Of a stretch of DNA of 64,000 nt, positions 12,601 to 19,112 are shown piece after piece; the stretch's first letter is position 1, and the number at the start of each line of letters is the position of its first letter. The translations under genes were made by a program, and so were the position numbers. The notes beneath the pieces are model-generated. The model was given only the letters and a program-made list of their open reading frames with translations, was not told where the DNA came from and did not search any database. The DNA comes from an uncultured Acidobacteriia bacterium (GTDB taxonomy: Bacteria; Acidobacteriota; Terriglobia; Bryobacterales; Bryobacteraceae): positions 1 through 64,000 of the forward strand of contig CAINNJ010000063.1 in assembly GCA_903851195.1 (NCBI GenBank). Reading direction: 5' to 3'.

Positions 12601-13126
12601 TCCGCTGCAGATGACAAGCACGGGAACTCCCGCGGCCACCGGTTTCCAGGCGGATCTCAGTTTCGACTCGACAAAGCTGACGTACCTCTCCGCGCGGGCC
12701 GGCGACCAGACCACAAGCGCCGGCAAGAGCCTCTCAACCAATACTCTCGCGGGCGGCGACATCCGGCTCCTGGTGGCGGGCCTGAATCAGACCGCGATCG
12801 CCAACGGGATCGTGGCGTATGCCAAATTCACGGTCAACTCGTCGTTCACGTCCGGCAGCACCGTGGTGACGCCAAAGAACTGCAGTTCGACCAACGCGGA
12901 CGGCGGAGCGCTGCCGACCGCCTGCACGGCCGGGACGATTCGCACGGCCTCCTGCGACATCAACGGAGACGGCACGGTAAACGTGTCCGACGTGCAGCTG
13001 ATCATTAACGAAGCTCTCGGCCTCATACCGGCGGCCGACGACCTGAACGGAGACGGCACGGTGAACGTGGCGGATGTGCAGAAGGTGATCAACGCCGCGC
13101 TCGGGCTGGGATGCATTCTTCCATGA
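689..13126 (+). CDS. Giant secreted mosaic protein (4145 aa) ending in cohesin-like and dockerin modules
   Basis: A secreted surface or extracellular mosaic. Visible order, approximate residues: signal peptide 1-25; DUF7948-like domain 30-243; SBBP repeats 244-620; BNR/sialidase-type repeats (STDGG.(S/T)W) 625-905; another SBBP repeat 920-995; two BACON-like domains 996-1170; putative Ig (LPPGLTLNPTTGVISG) 1171-1260; four ~120-aa tandem repeats 1271-1749; Ig 1750-1840; carboxypeptidase-regulatory-like 1841-1930; FN3-like 1931-2021; three Big_3-type Ig 2022-2300; about seven FG-GAP repeats (GDFNGDGK.DL) 2308-2635; three IPT/TIG 2640-2914; Ig 2918-3000; NHL repeats (VAGTG..G..GDGGPA) 3008-3676; Ig and two TIG 3678-3949; cohesin-like 3951-4086; type I dockerin 4088-4145 with two DxNGDGTVNVxDVQ calcium loops. 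The start has GGAGAAG upstream. No enzyme active site is recognised. Binding, adhesion or scaffold roles are inferred from the modules; propeller types (SBBP, NHL, FG-GAP) dominate. Confidence 0.9.
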   Translation: MTKKQGPSSSLILVGFILPASLFGATSAPDPRVQEYLHVPLAFERQGQGPGERYVARGQGYTVGIDGTKAIIGVVSEQGEGKDVRRHAVSLEFAGAKRVAASPGPELPGKVNRILGKDPSKWEIGRSTYGKVVYSGIYPGIDVAYYGNQQQLEFDLVVKPGADPRAIRLKLRGAGKLSVDSSGALDLGEAAGGLRVALPRIYQDVNGTKKSVAGHFAIVGRDEVAFRVDRWDRRRALVIDPTIVYSAIFGGGLFSSGGYGIRVDGSGNIVIAGYTYAADFPTLNAAQNGFGGNNANDAFVSKINPAGTAFIYSTYLGGSNYDDARGLALDSSGSAWVAGYTQSPDFPLLNASQTAFGGIADAFVAKLSPAGALQFSTFLGGSSSDYASGIAVDSSDNAYVGGYSNGGVFPTTSGVVSPSSSGFTDVFITKFSPSGAVLYSTLLGGSSTDVAEAIAVDPAGNAYVTGYSYSSSFTGAPAGGAQTTNRGSGDVFVAKLNANGTALLYFTFLGGSGNDQGKAIAVDSSTGSAYIAGQTASAGLATAGAAQTTIGGASDGFIAKLNASGTAFNYVTYLGGSRNDYLTALAIDGSGNAYVSGYTESVNLPTASALQPALPGNGVSLFNSSSSGAVWSPFDANIPGAVTDISINPGSGSEVVLTDAGIYRSVNGGASWSQQSGVSFSSLSTSFLSRSPVAPATIYAASCCSSIYKSTDDGITWNFVGNALGQAKGLLADPLSASTLYAYTYTSPYVFKSTDGGSTWNSATTGLPGSPVNSMVATTDGAIYAGTNGAGIYKSVNQGGSWTAVNTGLSSASYVNYSQSLAASGTTLYFAGSTIYKSTDGGASWSATSAYVGTYSVAASAQNPSVLYAYTYNNFVQKSTDGGATWNAAGTGLPTTSYYYNSKLVVDPGNSAHVSVVAPVNTAAFAAKLNSAGSALTWSTYLGGSSTSYAYAMANDGTGNTLITGYTSGSAFPRTSSALPAGTYGAFLTKISDSTAACSTLSISPGNQTISPYGQTLTYSVVAPSGCNWTASLNQSWATITSGASGAGSSIVTVQVNYNSNSATQTAILTVGSQSVTITQPSSSCVFNPDQTTYAVPANGGTIPVTLTATSGCPWSITNNYSSAVSVAPASSGSGNAVLSLTVTPNRSPSARNFYLPVGTAQIQLVQPSNILTVTTTSVPGGAIGAYYATTLSASGGAPPYSNWTVATGSLPPGLTLNPTTGVISGIPSTRTGSPYAFSVTAKDSTNSVTSASSLSIAIGPFATSPGQSEALASPRMSGQLLFPFVTDFSGFDTELTISNTSLDTLGSAALSGTCTLSFYGTGAPSPGVNVALPGGALAAGSTRVVQLSSVAPAFQGYVIANCTFPLARGTARSVYNAGQPNSLILPSDAQVITLPRTVPSTTSFLLPFVTNQLGFDTGISIANTSSDPFGSSGATPTSGSCTLNFYGVGAPSPGTGVALPYGPIASGTSQAFTLSSVAAGFQGYIIGQCNFGAVAAYAYGIYGAGQPNGYAFADVPEVLALPRSASPQPLLFPAVTNQNGTETGIAIANTSSDPFGSVTASGACTLSFYGTNAPSSFTTPTIPAGTVYTATLSAMGATGFKGYVTAACPFGPARGFAFVLPPVTSNTYSVTPEVVSTPRNSAASSLLFSNVTAVNGYDTKIDISNTSLDTFGTVASAGSCKISYYGTVNGGSAPSPQTSVSIAAGSQLSFSLWQGNTSQGIAGAPGFRGYIIADCAFPQARGTAEITGAVVVGTSALPAGSVGTAYSQTLKAVNGFSPYSNWTVASGALPGGLTLNAATGVISGTPATTAGSPFSFGVSVQDAAGNVSGVRSLSIAIGSTSITGSVKWNGSPVPGATVQLKAAGDYSTQPVLASATAGSDGSFVIANAPAGSFTLYAVSPSSDYWSWSATSITVVAGQTNNAGTLTLSKILQLSSPANNATGVSLTPTLQWVAFSGATSYQVGVFDNSTGASVFTQTTTGTQATISPALTGGHNYQWSVYANNASGQIAYFSAWSFTTLAATTTTLTSASNPAAFGQPLYLTAAVLPATATGTVTFKDGGVTLGTATLSSGTASFTASAGALVAGSHVLTAVYGGDTTNPPSTSAALSQTVSVASSSIVAASSANPSLSGQSITLTAVVTPYAASGTVTFLDGSNVLGTATLNLGTAKLAVSGLSAGAHSFVANYSGDANDIGSASTSVAQMVLAPTIATTTTLASSSNPSKFGQSVTLTATVVPSGATGNVTFYDGTTVLGTSVVSGGKATLTTKLLPTGARSLKAWFAFGSTYSSSGSAVLSQVVGATPIASNGFLPAVTYPAGTFPEAVAVGDFNGDNKPDMVVANFSTSDVSVFLGNGDGTFGAAVSYAVGSNPFGVTIGDFNGDGKADLVVGNGNSNNLSVLLGNGDGTFQAAVNYSGAYDWVVTGDFNGDGITDLASLGAGGASVMLGKGDGTFFPQAIYPTGSGSFGISAGDFNGDGRVDLAVSNNGDNDVTILLGNGDGTFRTAGRFATGGRPRDVTVGDFNGDGKADLGIANNLDNTVSVLTGNGDGTFQTAANYPLATAFGWHVVAGDVNSDGKTDLVAGSSVLLGNGDGTFQSVVNYSTLGYQASALSDLNGDGVPDIAVAGSGATVLLGKPSVSPYTITALTPNSAPAGGGDVALSIAGSNLASATRVAWTRPGGTTVLLAASFASAAQITASLPAYLMTTAGPVQIAVSDSTGTVISNQLPFTITSPYSITSLTPNTAAAGSGPVSLSIAGSNLSSASKVAWTSPGGTTTLLSPGTIAAAQMLATLPAALLTTAGTAQVAVSDATGAVFSNQLPFTIAGPSITSLTPNTVSAGSGPVALSIAGFNLTGATKVAWTRSGGATVLLSASFTSAAQITASLPAYLMTTAGAVQIAVSDAAGGVVSNQLPFTITAALPALTITTGSLNPATPGSFYSQALGASGGNGSYTWSASGLPSWLSLTSAGVLSGTPTTEVGPVFVVTVTSGSLVTSKTFTLSAATQTGTHNYRIDTIAGQLRPSGVPGTSTFLQAPQGLAFDGSGSLYIVEVDGAIVRKIDAANTSVSTVAGTGFLHRHTGSGGPALSASFNAVRYVAVDSSGNLFLTEWGSCVVDRVDAVTQVITVYAGTAGTCGFAGDGGLATSAQFSSNVRGIAVDSAGVLYIADSGNSRIRTVDPVTGIVATFAGNGDSYSGDNGQAAAAGLGSPVGIALDASGNLFVGASSRIRRIDRTSGIITTYAGTGSSTYNGEGVAATSANIGTPRGLGFDNSGNLYFADSANLRIRRVDAATRLVTTIGGNGTAGLSGDGGPGPSAQMTNCEGLAVDASGNVYFSDFSGGRVRKLTNNGGGVWTIGPFAGSNGPENVAPLAALTPYPLGVATDGNSNILISGGTDGRIRKVTSALTSLQTIAGAGYYGGDSGDGGPATGAVLNFPGQIARDAAGNIYIAESLTVRKIDVLGNISTVAGSYTSTTSATDGAVATSVQLIIGGIAVNSSGAVFFSDTLNHKVWGIAAGKLYTVAGTGTPGTSPNGTMATAAALNTPLGIRFDGAGNLLIADYGNALVRMIQSGGQILTVAGTGVLGYSGDGLPATMAQIRASDIAVAPNGDLFLAAGSEIRLVTHATGLIETVAGTGISGFGGDGGPARSAQIASGAINLDAAGRLLIADTDNNVIRRLSPTSSSVAITTASLPDGTVNNAYSATLAATGGSGGYANWTVVSGALPPGLTLDPATGIIGGIPSAGSSSPYTFSVAVRDSSNTFSLPANLSLRINSFAITSLNPTAVPVGSAGTRVTVTGSGLSTAGAVVFTSPGGVVTVLPPSLIAAAQVAATIPASLLTSAGTAQVALSDGSGVLSNRLPLQITPFTIASISPATIPAGSASTSVSIAGTGLGTAAKVAFTSPGGAVTLITPSLIAAAQVAATIPASLLTTSGTAQVALADGSGALSNQLPLTISSSAVTLSLGDGSGRPGQTVEIPLQMTSTGTPAATGFQADLSFDSTKLTYLSARAGDQTTSAGKSLSTNTLAGGDIRLLVAGLNQTAIANGIVAYAKFTVNSSFTSGSTVVTPKNCSSTNADGGALPTACTAGTIRTASCDINGDGTVNVSDVQLIINEALGLIPAADDLNGDGTVNVADVQKVINAALGLGCILP
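4500..5935 (+). repeat. Four tandem ~120-aa repeats within the giant protein
   Basis: Four diverged copies share LLFPFVT...G.(D/E)T.I.IANTS.D.FG, then SG.CTL.(F/Y)YG..APS, then GF.GY(I/V)...C.F..ARG. Each has two cysteines, one in the SGxCTL motif and one near the end, which could form a disulfide outside the cell. I do not recognise a named family; they are separated by short linkers containing LPR. Confidence 0.7.
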
Positions 13127-13324
13127 CGGGCGCGGCGGCGGTGAACGGAGTCTTTTGGCAAAAATGCGGACCGGAAATGTGAATTGCGGTTTATTTGTCA
13201 TGCGCGGACGGTGTGCAGCGCTCTGCAGGATGAATCCTCCCGGTTTTTCGCGGATTCTTTTTCCGGAGACGGTTTTGCGCCGGGCATTTCGGGCGATTGC
13301 GGGATTTGAAAGGAAGTATTGAAG

Positions 13325-13798
13325 ATGCGACATCGATTCGGCCTGTTTCTTCTGCTGCTGTCCGGTATTGCCCGGGGCGCTGAATTAAGCATTGATTCCG
13401 GCATCGCCGGGCCCCATGAGCCCGTCGCCCTGAACGTGCGGCTCTCGGAGGCGACGGAGGCCCTCACCGGACTCCAGTTCGACCTGGAATATGACGCGTC
13501 GGCGCTGGACGTCACGGTGGAAATCGGACCGTCGGCGGAGAGCGCGGTGAAGATTCTGCAGACCGCCCGCACCGCCAAATCCGGCCAGAGAGTAATGATC
13601 GTCGGCTTCAATCAGAACCATGTGTCCGATGGCGTAGTCGCGGTTCTGCACGTTTCGGCCAGAGAAAACAGCGGGACGGCCGCCGATTATCCCATTCGCC
13701 TGACGGCGACGGCGGGCACGAACGCACGGGCGGAATCGATCCGGGTGACCGGGCGCGAAGGAGTTTTAAGAGTGTCGGCGAGGAATTCAAAGAAATGA
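13325..13798 (+). CDS. Small secreted cohesin-like protein
   Basis: A 157-residue protein with a signal peptide (RFGLFLLLLSGIARGAE) followed by essentially one cohesin-type beta-sandwich: ELSIDSG at the mature N-terminus, the hallmark GLQFDLEYDASALDV, and the VGFNQNHVSDGVVAVLHV strand pair. AGGAAG lies 8 bases before ATG 13325; a TTG two codons upstream (13319) is the alternative start. Its stop overlaps the ATG of the next gene (ATGA, 13795-13798), so the two are translationally coupled. It follows the dockerin-bearing giant gene by 198 bases. Cohesins bind dockerins in known systems; that this one binds the neighbouring dockerin is inference. No anchor or sortase motif is visible. Confidence 0.8.
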   Translation: MRHRFGLFLLLLSGIARGAELSIDSGIAGPHEPVALNVRLSEATEALTGLQFDLEYDASALDVTVEIGPSAESAVKILQTARTAKSGQRVMIVGFNQNHVSDGVVAVLHVSARENSGTAADYPIRLTATAGTNARAESIRVTGREGVLRVSARNSKK

Positions 13799-16700
13799 GA
13801 TTGCTGAAGAGCGTACCTCTGTTTTCATGCCTGGCGTTTTTGAGCCTGGCAGTGGCGGGAGCCAATGCCGCCAGCGTCGCGCTGGGGACCGCGACGGGCG
13901 CCGCCGGATCGGTAGTCAATGTCAGTGTGCCGCTCACGTCCGCCGGCGCGCAGGTCGCCGGGGTGCAGTTCGATATTACTTACGACAACACGGCGCTGAG
14001 CTTATCCGTCGCCGCCGGAAGCGCGGCGAATGCCGCCGCCAAATTCGTTTCGACCAGCAACCTGTCGTCCGGCACGGTTAAACGCGTGATTGTGTCGGGA
14101 TTCAACACAAATATCATTGCGGACGGAAGCGTGGCCGAAATCTCGGTGACGATCGGCGCGGGGGCGCCGGCGGGAACCTATGCTCTGACGGTATCCAATC
14201 TGAGCGCCACGGACCCCAACGGTGCGTCGCTGCCGCTGACCGGGACGAGCGGCTCGGTCGTCGTGCCGGCGACGCCGCAATCGATTACGTTCGGAACCCT
14301 CAGCCCGGCGACACTTGGCGCGGCACCCTTTACTCTCTCGGCGACCGCGACGTCGGGCCTCGCGGTAAGCTTCGCATCCACCACGGCGTCGGTCTGCACC
14401 GTATCCGGCTCCACCGTCACCCTCGTGGGAGCGGGCACCTGCTCGATCACCGCGAGCCAGGCGGGCAACGCGAGTTACAGCGCGGCGACTCCCGTGGTGC
14501 AGACGTTCACCGTCGGCAAGGGAAGCCAGACGATCAGTTTCAGCGCTCCGGCGGGTCGTGCCTTCAATGCGCCGGCATTCACGCTCACCGCAACCGCGAG
14601 TTCCGGTCTGGCGGTGGCATTCGCTTCCGCCACGACGTCGGTTTGTACGGTGTCCGGTTCCACGGTGACTCTGGTCGCGCCCGGGAACTGCTCGATCACG
14701 GCCAGCCAGGCGGGCGACTCCAACTACAATGCCGCCTCCCCGGTCTCCCAAAGTTTCACCGTCGGCATGGGCTCGCAAAGCATTACGTTCTCGCCGCTTT
14801 CGAGTGCGGCCTTCGGATCGGCGCCCTTCGCTCTTACCGCCACCGCGTCTTCGGGTCTGCCCGTGAGTTTTGCGTCGACTACCATGGCGGTCTGCACCGT
14901 TTCCGCTTCCACGGTGACGATCGTGGCCCCTGGCGCCTGCTCGATAACGGCCACCCAGGCCGGCGACACGAACTACACCGCTGCTGTTCCGGTGACACAG
15001 GGTTTCACGGTCACGCCGGGTTCGCAGACCATCACCTTCGCGGCTCCCTCGGGCGTGACTTTCGGCGCGGCGCCTTTCGCGCTCACCGCCACGGCCTCTT
15101 CCGGACTGACTGTGAGTTTCGCTTCCACGACAACGCCGGTCTGCACGGTGTCCGGTTCAATGGTGACGATCGTGACGGCCGGCACCTGCTCGATCACGGC
15201 CAGCCAGGCCGGGAATACCAATTACGCGGCCGCCGCCACTGTCAGCCAGTCGTTTACGGTAGCCAAAGCGTCGCAAACAATCAGTTTCGGGGCACTCACC
15301 GGGCAGACTTACGGCGGATCTCCATTTGCGGTGAGCGCCACGGCATCTTCGGGTCTGACGGTTTCCTTCGCGTCGACGACGCCCGGAAGCTGCACGGTTT
15401 CCGGCGGGCAGGTCACACTGGTGAGCGCGGGAACGTGCACGATCGCCGCCAGCCAGACGGGCGATTCGAACTACAGCGCCGCCACCACCGTGACGCAGAG
15501 CTTCACGATCAGTCCCGGTTCGCAGACCATCACGTTCGGGGCTTTGACCAGCGTTACCTATGGGGTTTCGCCGATCGGAATCGCCGCGACCGCTTCTTCC
15601 GGTCTTCCGGTCGCCTTCTCCTCGACCACACCCGCCGTCTGTACGGTTTCCGGCGCCAGCGTGACGATCACCGGAGCGGGAACCTGCTCCATCACCGCGG
15701 CACAGGCCGGAAACGGCAACTTCAGCGCGGCGGCCAGCGTGACACAGACCTTTTCGGTGAGTCCGGCTTCGCAGACGATCACCTTCGCGCAGCCTCCCGG
15801 TCAGGCACTCTCGGCGCCGGCCTATATGCTGAGCGCCACGGCGTCTTCGGGCCTCACGGTAAGCTTCGCCTCCACGACGACGACCGTCTGTACCGTCTCC
15901 GGAACCACCGCGACGATGCTGGCCGTCGGCACCTGCTCGATTACGGCGTCGCAGGCGGGCAATTCGAATTACAACGCCGCCGTGCCGGTGACGCAAAGCT
16001 TCGCGGTCAGTCCCGCGTCGCAGACCATCACATTCGGGACACTGAGCGGTTCGGTCTACGGCGCGGCTCCGATCACGCTGACCGCGACGGCGTCCTCCAG
16101 CCTGCCGGTGAGCTTCGCGTCCACGACTTCCGCGGTCTGCACGGTATCGGGTTCCACTGTCACCATCGTGGGCGCGGGCACCTGCTCCATCACGGCCAGC
16201 CAGGCGGGAAACGCGGGTTTTGGCGCCGCGCCGAACGTGACGCAGAGTTTTAGCGTTGCCAAAGCCGCCCAGACAGTCAGTTTCGGACCGCTGGGCAACC
16301 GGGCCCTCAGTGCATCGCCGGTCACGATAAGCGCCACCTCCACCTCAACGCTGGCGGTCAGTTTCGCTTCCACAACGGCTTCCGTCTGCACCGTTTCGGG
16401 AAGCGTCGTCACCCTGCTCACCCTGGGCACGTGCACAATCTCGGCGAGTCAGGCGGGCGACCCGAATTACAACGCCGCGGCCTCCGTCAGCCAGAGTTTT
16501 ACGGTGACGGTGGGATCGCAAACGATTACCTTCGGACCTCTGAGTAATGCCACCTTCGGCGATACGCCGATCGCGCTGAGCGCTACAGCCTCCTCCGGAC
16601 TGTCCGTATCTTTCGCCTCGACAACGCTGACGGTCTGCACGGTGTCGGGTTCGGTGGTCACGCTTGTGGGCGCGGGCACCTGTTCCATCACCGCCAGCCA

Positions 16701-19098
16701 GGCCGGAAACGCGAGTTATTCCGCGGCGCCGGGTGTAACCCAGAACCTGACGGTCGCCAAAGCGTCGCAGACGCTCAGTTTCGGTGCGATCGGCGACCGG
16801 CCGTTCAATCCGGCTTCGTTCGCGTTGACGGCTTCGGCGAGTTCCGGGCTGGGAGTTTCCTTCGCGTCGGCCACCACCGCTGTCTGCACCGTATCCGGTT
16901 CATCGGTCACCATGCTGGCGACCGGAACCTGCTCTGTCGTGGCGAGCCAGACGGGCAACGCGAACTACAACGCCGCCACGGCGGTGACGCAGAGCTTCAC
17001 GGTGACGCCGGGTTCGCAGACCATCACCTTCGTGCCGCAGAGCAATGTGGCGGCGGGAACGCCGCCGTTCCAGATCGGCGCGACATCTTCCGCCGGGCTG
17101 CCGGTCACGTTCGCATCCATGACGCTGCCGGTCTGCACCGTGTCGGGGTCGCTGGTGACCATCGTGGGCGCGGGCACCTGCACACTCGCGGCCTCCCAGG
17201 CGGGGAACGGAGCTTACGGCGCGGCGACGACGGTTACCCAGAGCTTCACGGTTCTGGCCGCGCCGGCCTGCATGTACTCCCTTACCTCATCGGCTGCGAG
17301 TATTCCGCTGGGTGGCGGCAACGGATCCTTCAATCTGCAGACTACGCCCAACTGCTCCTGGACGGCGGTCTCGAACAACTCGTGGCTGACCGTCACCACT
17401 GGCACCGCGGGCACGGATTCGGGCACGATCGCTTATTCCGCGGCGCCGAACGCCACGACCAGCCAGCGCTCGGGCACCATCACCGCCGGCGGCCAGACGT
17501 TCACCGTGACGCAGTTCGCCGCCTCGTGTTCCTTCGCTCTCAGCGCGGCGGGAGTGGATCTGACGGCCGCCGGGGGCTCGGTAACCATCTCCATCTCCGG
17601 TTCGACCACCGGATGCGCCTGGTCGTCCAGCGCATCCGCCGCGGGTGTCACTATATCGCCGGCCAGCGGAACGGCTCCGGGACAGGTCACCGTCGCGGTG
17701 GGATCCAACACGGGAGTCCCGAACCGGGTCCTCACGCCGACGATCGGCGGCCAGACATTCACGATCAACCAGGCGGGCATCAACTGTGCCGTGACCCTCG
17801 GCGCGACAAGCGCTTCCGTCGCGGCGTCCGGCGGCTCCGGGTCGGTGGGCGTTACGGTTCCGGCCGGCTGCAGCTACAGCACGGTTTCCAGTGCGACCTG
17901 GATCTCGGTCACTTCCGCCGGTTCGGGATCCTCCAGCGGAACGCTCCTTTATACGGTGAACGCCAACTCGACGAGCGTGACGCGCACGGGGACACTGACG
18001 ATCGGCGGCACGCCTCTCGCCATCACGCAGCAGGGATTGGCCTGCACCGTCAGCCTGGATACCTCGTCGCTGGGAAGTCCTTTTGGCAGCGCCGGGGGCA
18101 CGGGCTCCGTCGCAATCTCCGTCAATTCCGCGGGCTGTTCGTGGCTGGCCAGGAGCGGGGCGCCCTGGGCCGCGGTCTCGCCGTCGGAGGGAACGGGCGC
18201 GGGCACGCTGTCTGTCACGGTCGCCGCGAATTCCAGCGGAAGCCCGCGCTCCGGCGTGCTGAACGTCGGTGGCCAGGCCATCAACATTTCGCAGGCGGGT
18301 CCCGCCTGCAGCTATAGCCTTCGGTCGGGCGACGGGTCGACGCCGGAGTCGGGCGGGACCGGCACGGTGGGCGTAATCGCGGCCAGCGGCTGTTCGTGGA
18401 CATCGGCGACCAACAATCCGACATGGCTGACGATTGTGTCGTCGGATTCGAGCGGCACCGGTGAAGTGAAGTTCTCGGTTGCGCCGAATACCACTGCCAC
18501 AACCCGCACGGGAACCTTAACAGTCGCCGGACAGACTTATACGGTGACCGAAGCGGGAGCGACCTGCGCGTACAGCCTGAATCTGGGAAGCGCGGCGATC
18601 GGGTCCGGCGCGACCGGCGGCTCGGTCACGTTCTCGACACCGACGACGGGATGCGCGGGGCCGGTGGTGACCAGCCGTTCGCACTGGCTGACGTTCACGC
18701 AGTCATTCAGCGGGAGCGCGGGCTCGGTGAATTACACGGCTGAGGCGAATTCCTCGGGCAGCACCCGCACCGGCACTATCCAGATCGGCAAGCAGACATT
18801 CACGGTGAGCCAGGCCGGCGCAAGCTGCTCGTACACGCTGAATGCAAACGGCGCCGTATTCGGGAGCGCGGGCGGAACCGGCAGTATTTTGGCGACCGCG
18901 AGTTCCGCGGGCTGTACTCCCGCGGTAACCAGCAGTCCCCCGGGCGTCGTGCCACTGGGTTCTCTGACCGGGCCCGTGTCGAATGTCTATACACAAACCT
19001 ACACGGTTCCGGCGTTCACGTCGGCGACAAATGCCGTGCGGGTGGTCACGATCATGCTTGGCGGACAGGTATTCCAGATTAAACAGAGGTCATTTTGA
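13795..19098 (+). CDS. Secreted repeat protein: cohesin-like domain, 12 Ig-like repeats, 7 BACON-like domains (1767 aa)
   Basis: Signal peptide (residues 1-25, ending ANAAS), then a cohesin-like module at about 27-157 (GVQFDITYDNTALSL, VSGFNTNIIADGSVAE) most similar to the small protein just upstream. Residues 163-1158 are twelve tandem 83-aa repeats of the SQTITFG.L...TATASSGLPVSFAS type. Residues ~1159-1767 are seven BACON-like domains, each opening with C(S/T).(S/T)L and closing with GGQ.(F/I)T(V/I)(S/T)QAG. The start overlaps the previous stop (ATGA). No catalytic residues are seen. The layout, a binding module on a long rigid beta-rod, suggests a surface stalk; attachment to the cell is not explained by any visible anchor. 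Confidence 0.88.
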   Translation: MRLLKSVPLFSCLAFLSLAVAGANAASVALGTATGAAGSVVNVSVPLTSAGAQVAGVQFDITYDNTALSLSVAAGSAANAAAKFVSTSNLSSGTVKRVIVSGFNTNIIADGSVAEISVTIGAGAPAGTYALTVSNLSATDPNGASLPLTGTSGSVVVPATPQSITFGTLSPATLGAAPFTLSATATSGLAVSFASTTASVCTVSGSTVTLVGAGTCSITASQAGNASYSAATPVVQTFTVGKGSQTISFSAPAGRAFNAPAFTLTATASSGLAVAFASATTSVCTVSGSTVTLVAPGNCSITASQAGDSNYNAASPVSQSFTVGMGSQSITFSPLSSAAFGSAPFALTATASSGLPVSFASTTMAVCTVSASTVTIVAPGACSITATQAGDTNYTAAVPVTQGFTVTPGSQTITFAAPSGVTFGAAPFALTATASSGLTVSFASTTTPVCTVSGSMVTIVTAGTCSITASQAGNTNYAAAATVSQSFTVAKASQTISFGALTGQTYGGSPFAVSATASSGLTVSFASTTPGSCTVSGGQVTLVSAGTCTIAASQTGDSNYSAATTVTQSFTISPGSQTITFGALTSVTYGVSPIGIAATASSGLPVAFSSTTPAVCTVSGASVTITGAGTCSITAAQAGNGNFSAAASVTQTFSVSPASQTITFAQPPGQALSAPAYMLSATASSGLTVSFASTTTTVCTVSGTTATMLAVGTCSITASQAGNSNYNAAVPVTQSFAVSPASQTITFGTLSGSVYGAAPITLTATASSSLPVSFASTTSAVCTVSGSTVTIVGAGTCSITASQAGNAGFGAAPNVTQSFSVAKAAQTVSFGPLGNRALSASPVTISATSTSTLAVSFASTTASVCTVSGSVVTLLTLGTCTISASQAGDPNYNAAASVSQSFTVTVGSQTITFGPLSNATFGDTPIALSATASSGLSVSFASTTLTVCTVSGSVVTLVGAGTCSITASQAGNASYSAAPGVTQNLTVAKASQTLSFGAIGDRPFNPASFALTASASSGLGVSFASATTAVCTVSGSSVTMLATGTCSVVASQTGNANYNAATAVTQSFTVTPGSQTITFVPQSNVAAGTPPFQIGATSSAGLPVTFASMTLPVCTVSGSLVTIVGAGTCTLAASQAGNGAYGAATTVTQSFTVLAAPACMYSLTSSAASIPLGGGNGSFNLQTTPNCSWTAVSNNSWLTVTTGTAGTDSGTIAYSAAPNATTSQRSGTITAGGQTFTVTQFAASCSFALSAAGVDLTAAGGSVTISISGSTTGCAWSSSASAAGVTISPASGTAPGQVTVAVGSNTGVPNRVLTPTIGGQTFTINQAGINCAVTLGATSASVAASGGSGSVGVTVPAGCSYSTVSSATWISVTSAGSGSSSGTLLYTVNANSTSVTRTGTLTIGGTPLAITQQGLACTVSLDTSSLGSPFGSAGGTGSVAISVNSAGCSWLARSGAPWAAVSPSEGTGAGTLSVTVAANSSGSPRSGVLNVGGQAINISQAGPACSYSLRSGDGSTPESGGTGTVGVIAASGCSWTSATNNPTWLTIVSSDSSGTGEVKFSVAPNTTATTRTGTLTVAGQTYTVTEAGATCAYSLNLGSAAIGSGATGGSVTFSTPTTGCAGPVVTSRSHWLTFTQSFSGSAGSVNYTAEANSSGSTRTGTIQIGKQTFTVSQAGASCSYTLNANGAVFGSAGGTGSILATASSAGCTPAVTSSPPGVVPLGSLTGPVSNVYTQTYTVPAFTSATNAVRVVTIMLGGQVFQIKQRSF
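14281..17268 (+). repeat. Twelve tandem 249-bp (83-aa) repeats
   Basis: Twelve head-to-tail copies, each 83 codons without length variation. The consensus begins SQTITFG and ends VTQSFTV. Each copy carries one cysteine in (V/S)CTVSG and a second 18-19 residues later in GTCSI(T/A)AS or a variant, so each module could hold one internal disulfide. The copies have diverged in the first third (the turn after ITFG) and are most conserved around the cysteines. Confidence 0.9.
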
Positions 19099-19112
19099 GA
19101 CCGGAGCACAGT

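Noticed and set aside
14281-17268. CRISPR-like array
   Set aside because: The regular 249-bp period is coding, with in-frame, diverged protein repeats; there are no identical short repeats with unique spacers and no cas genes.
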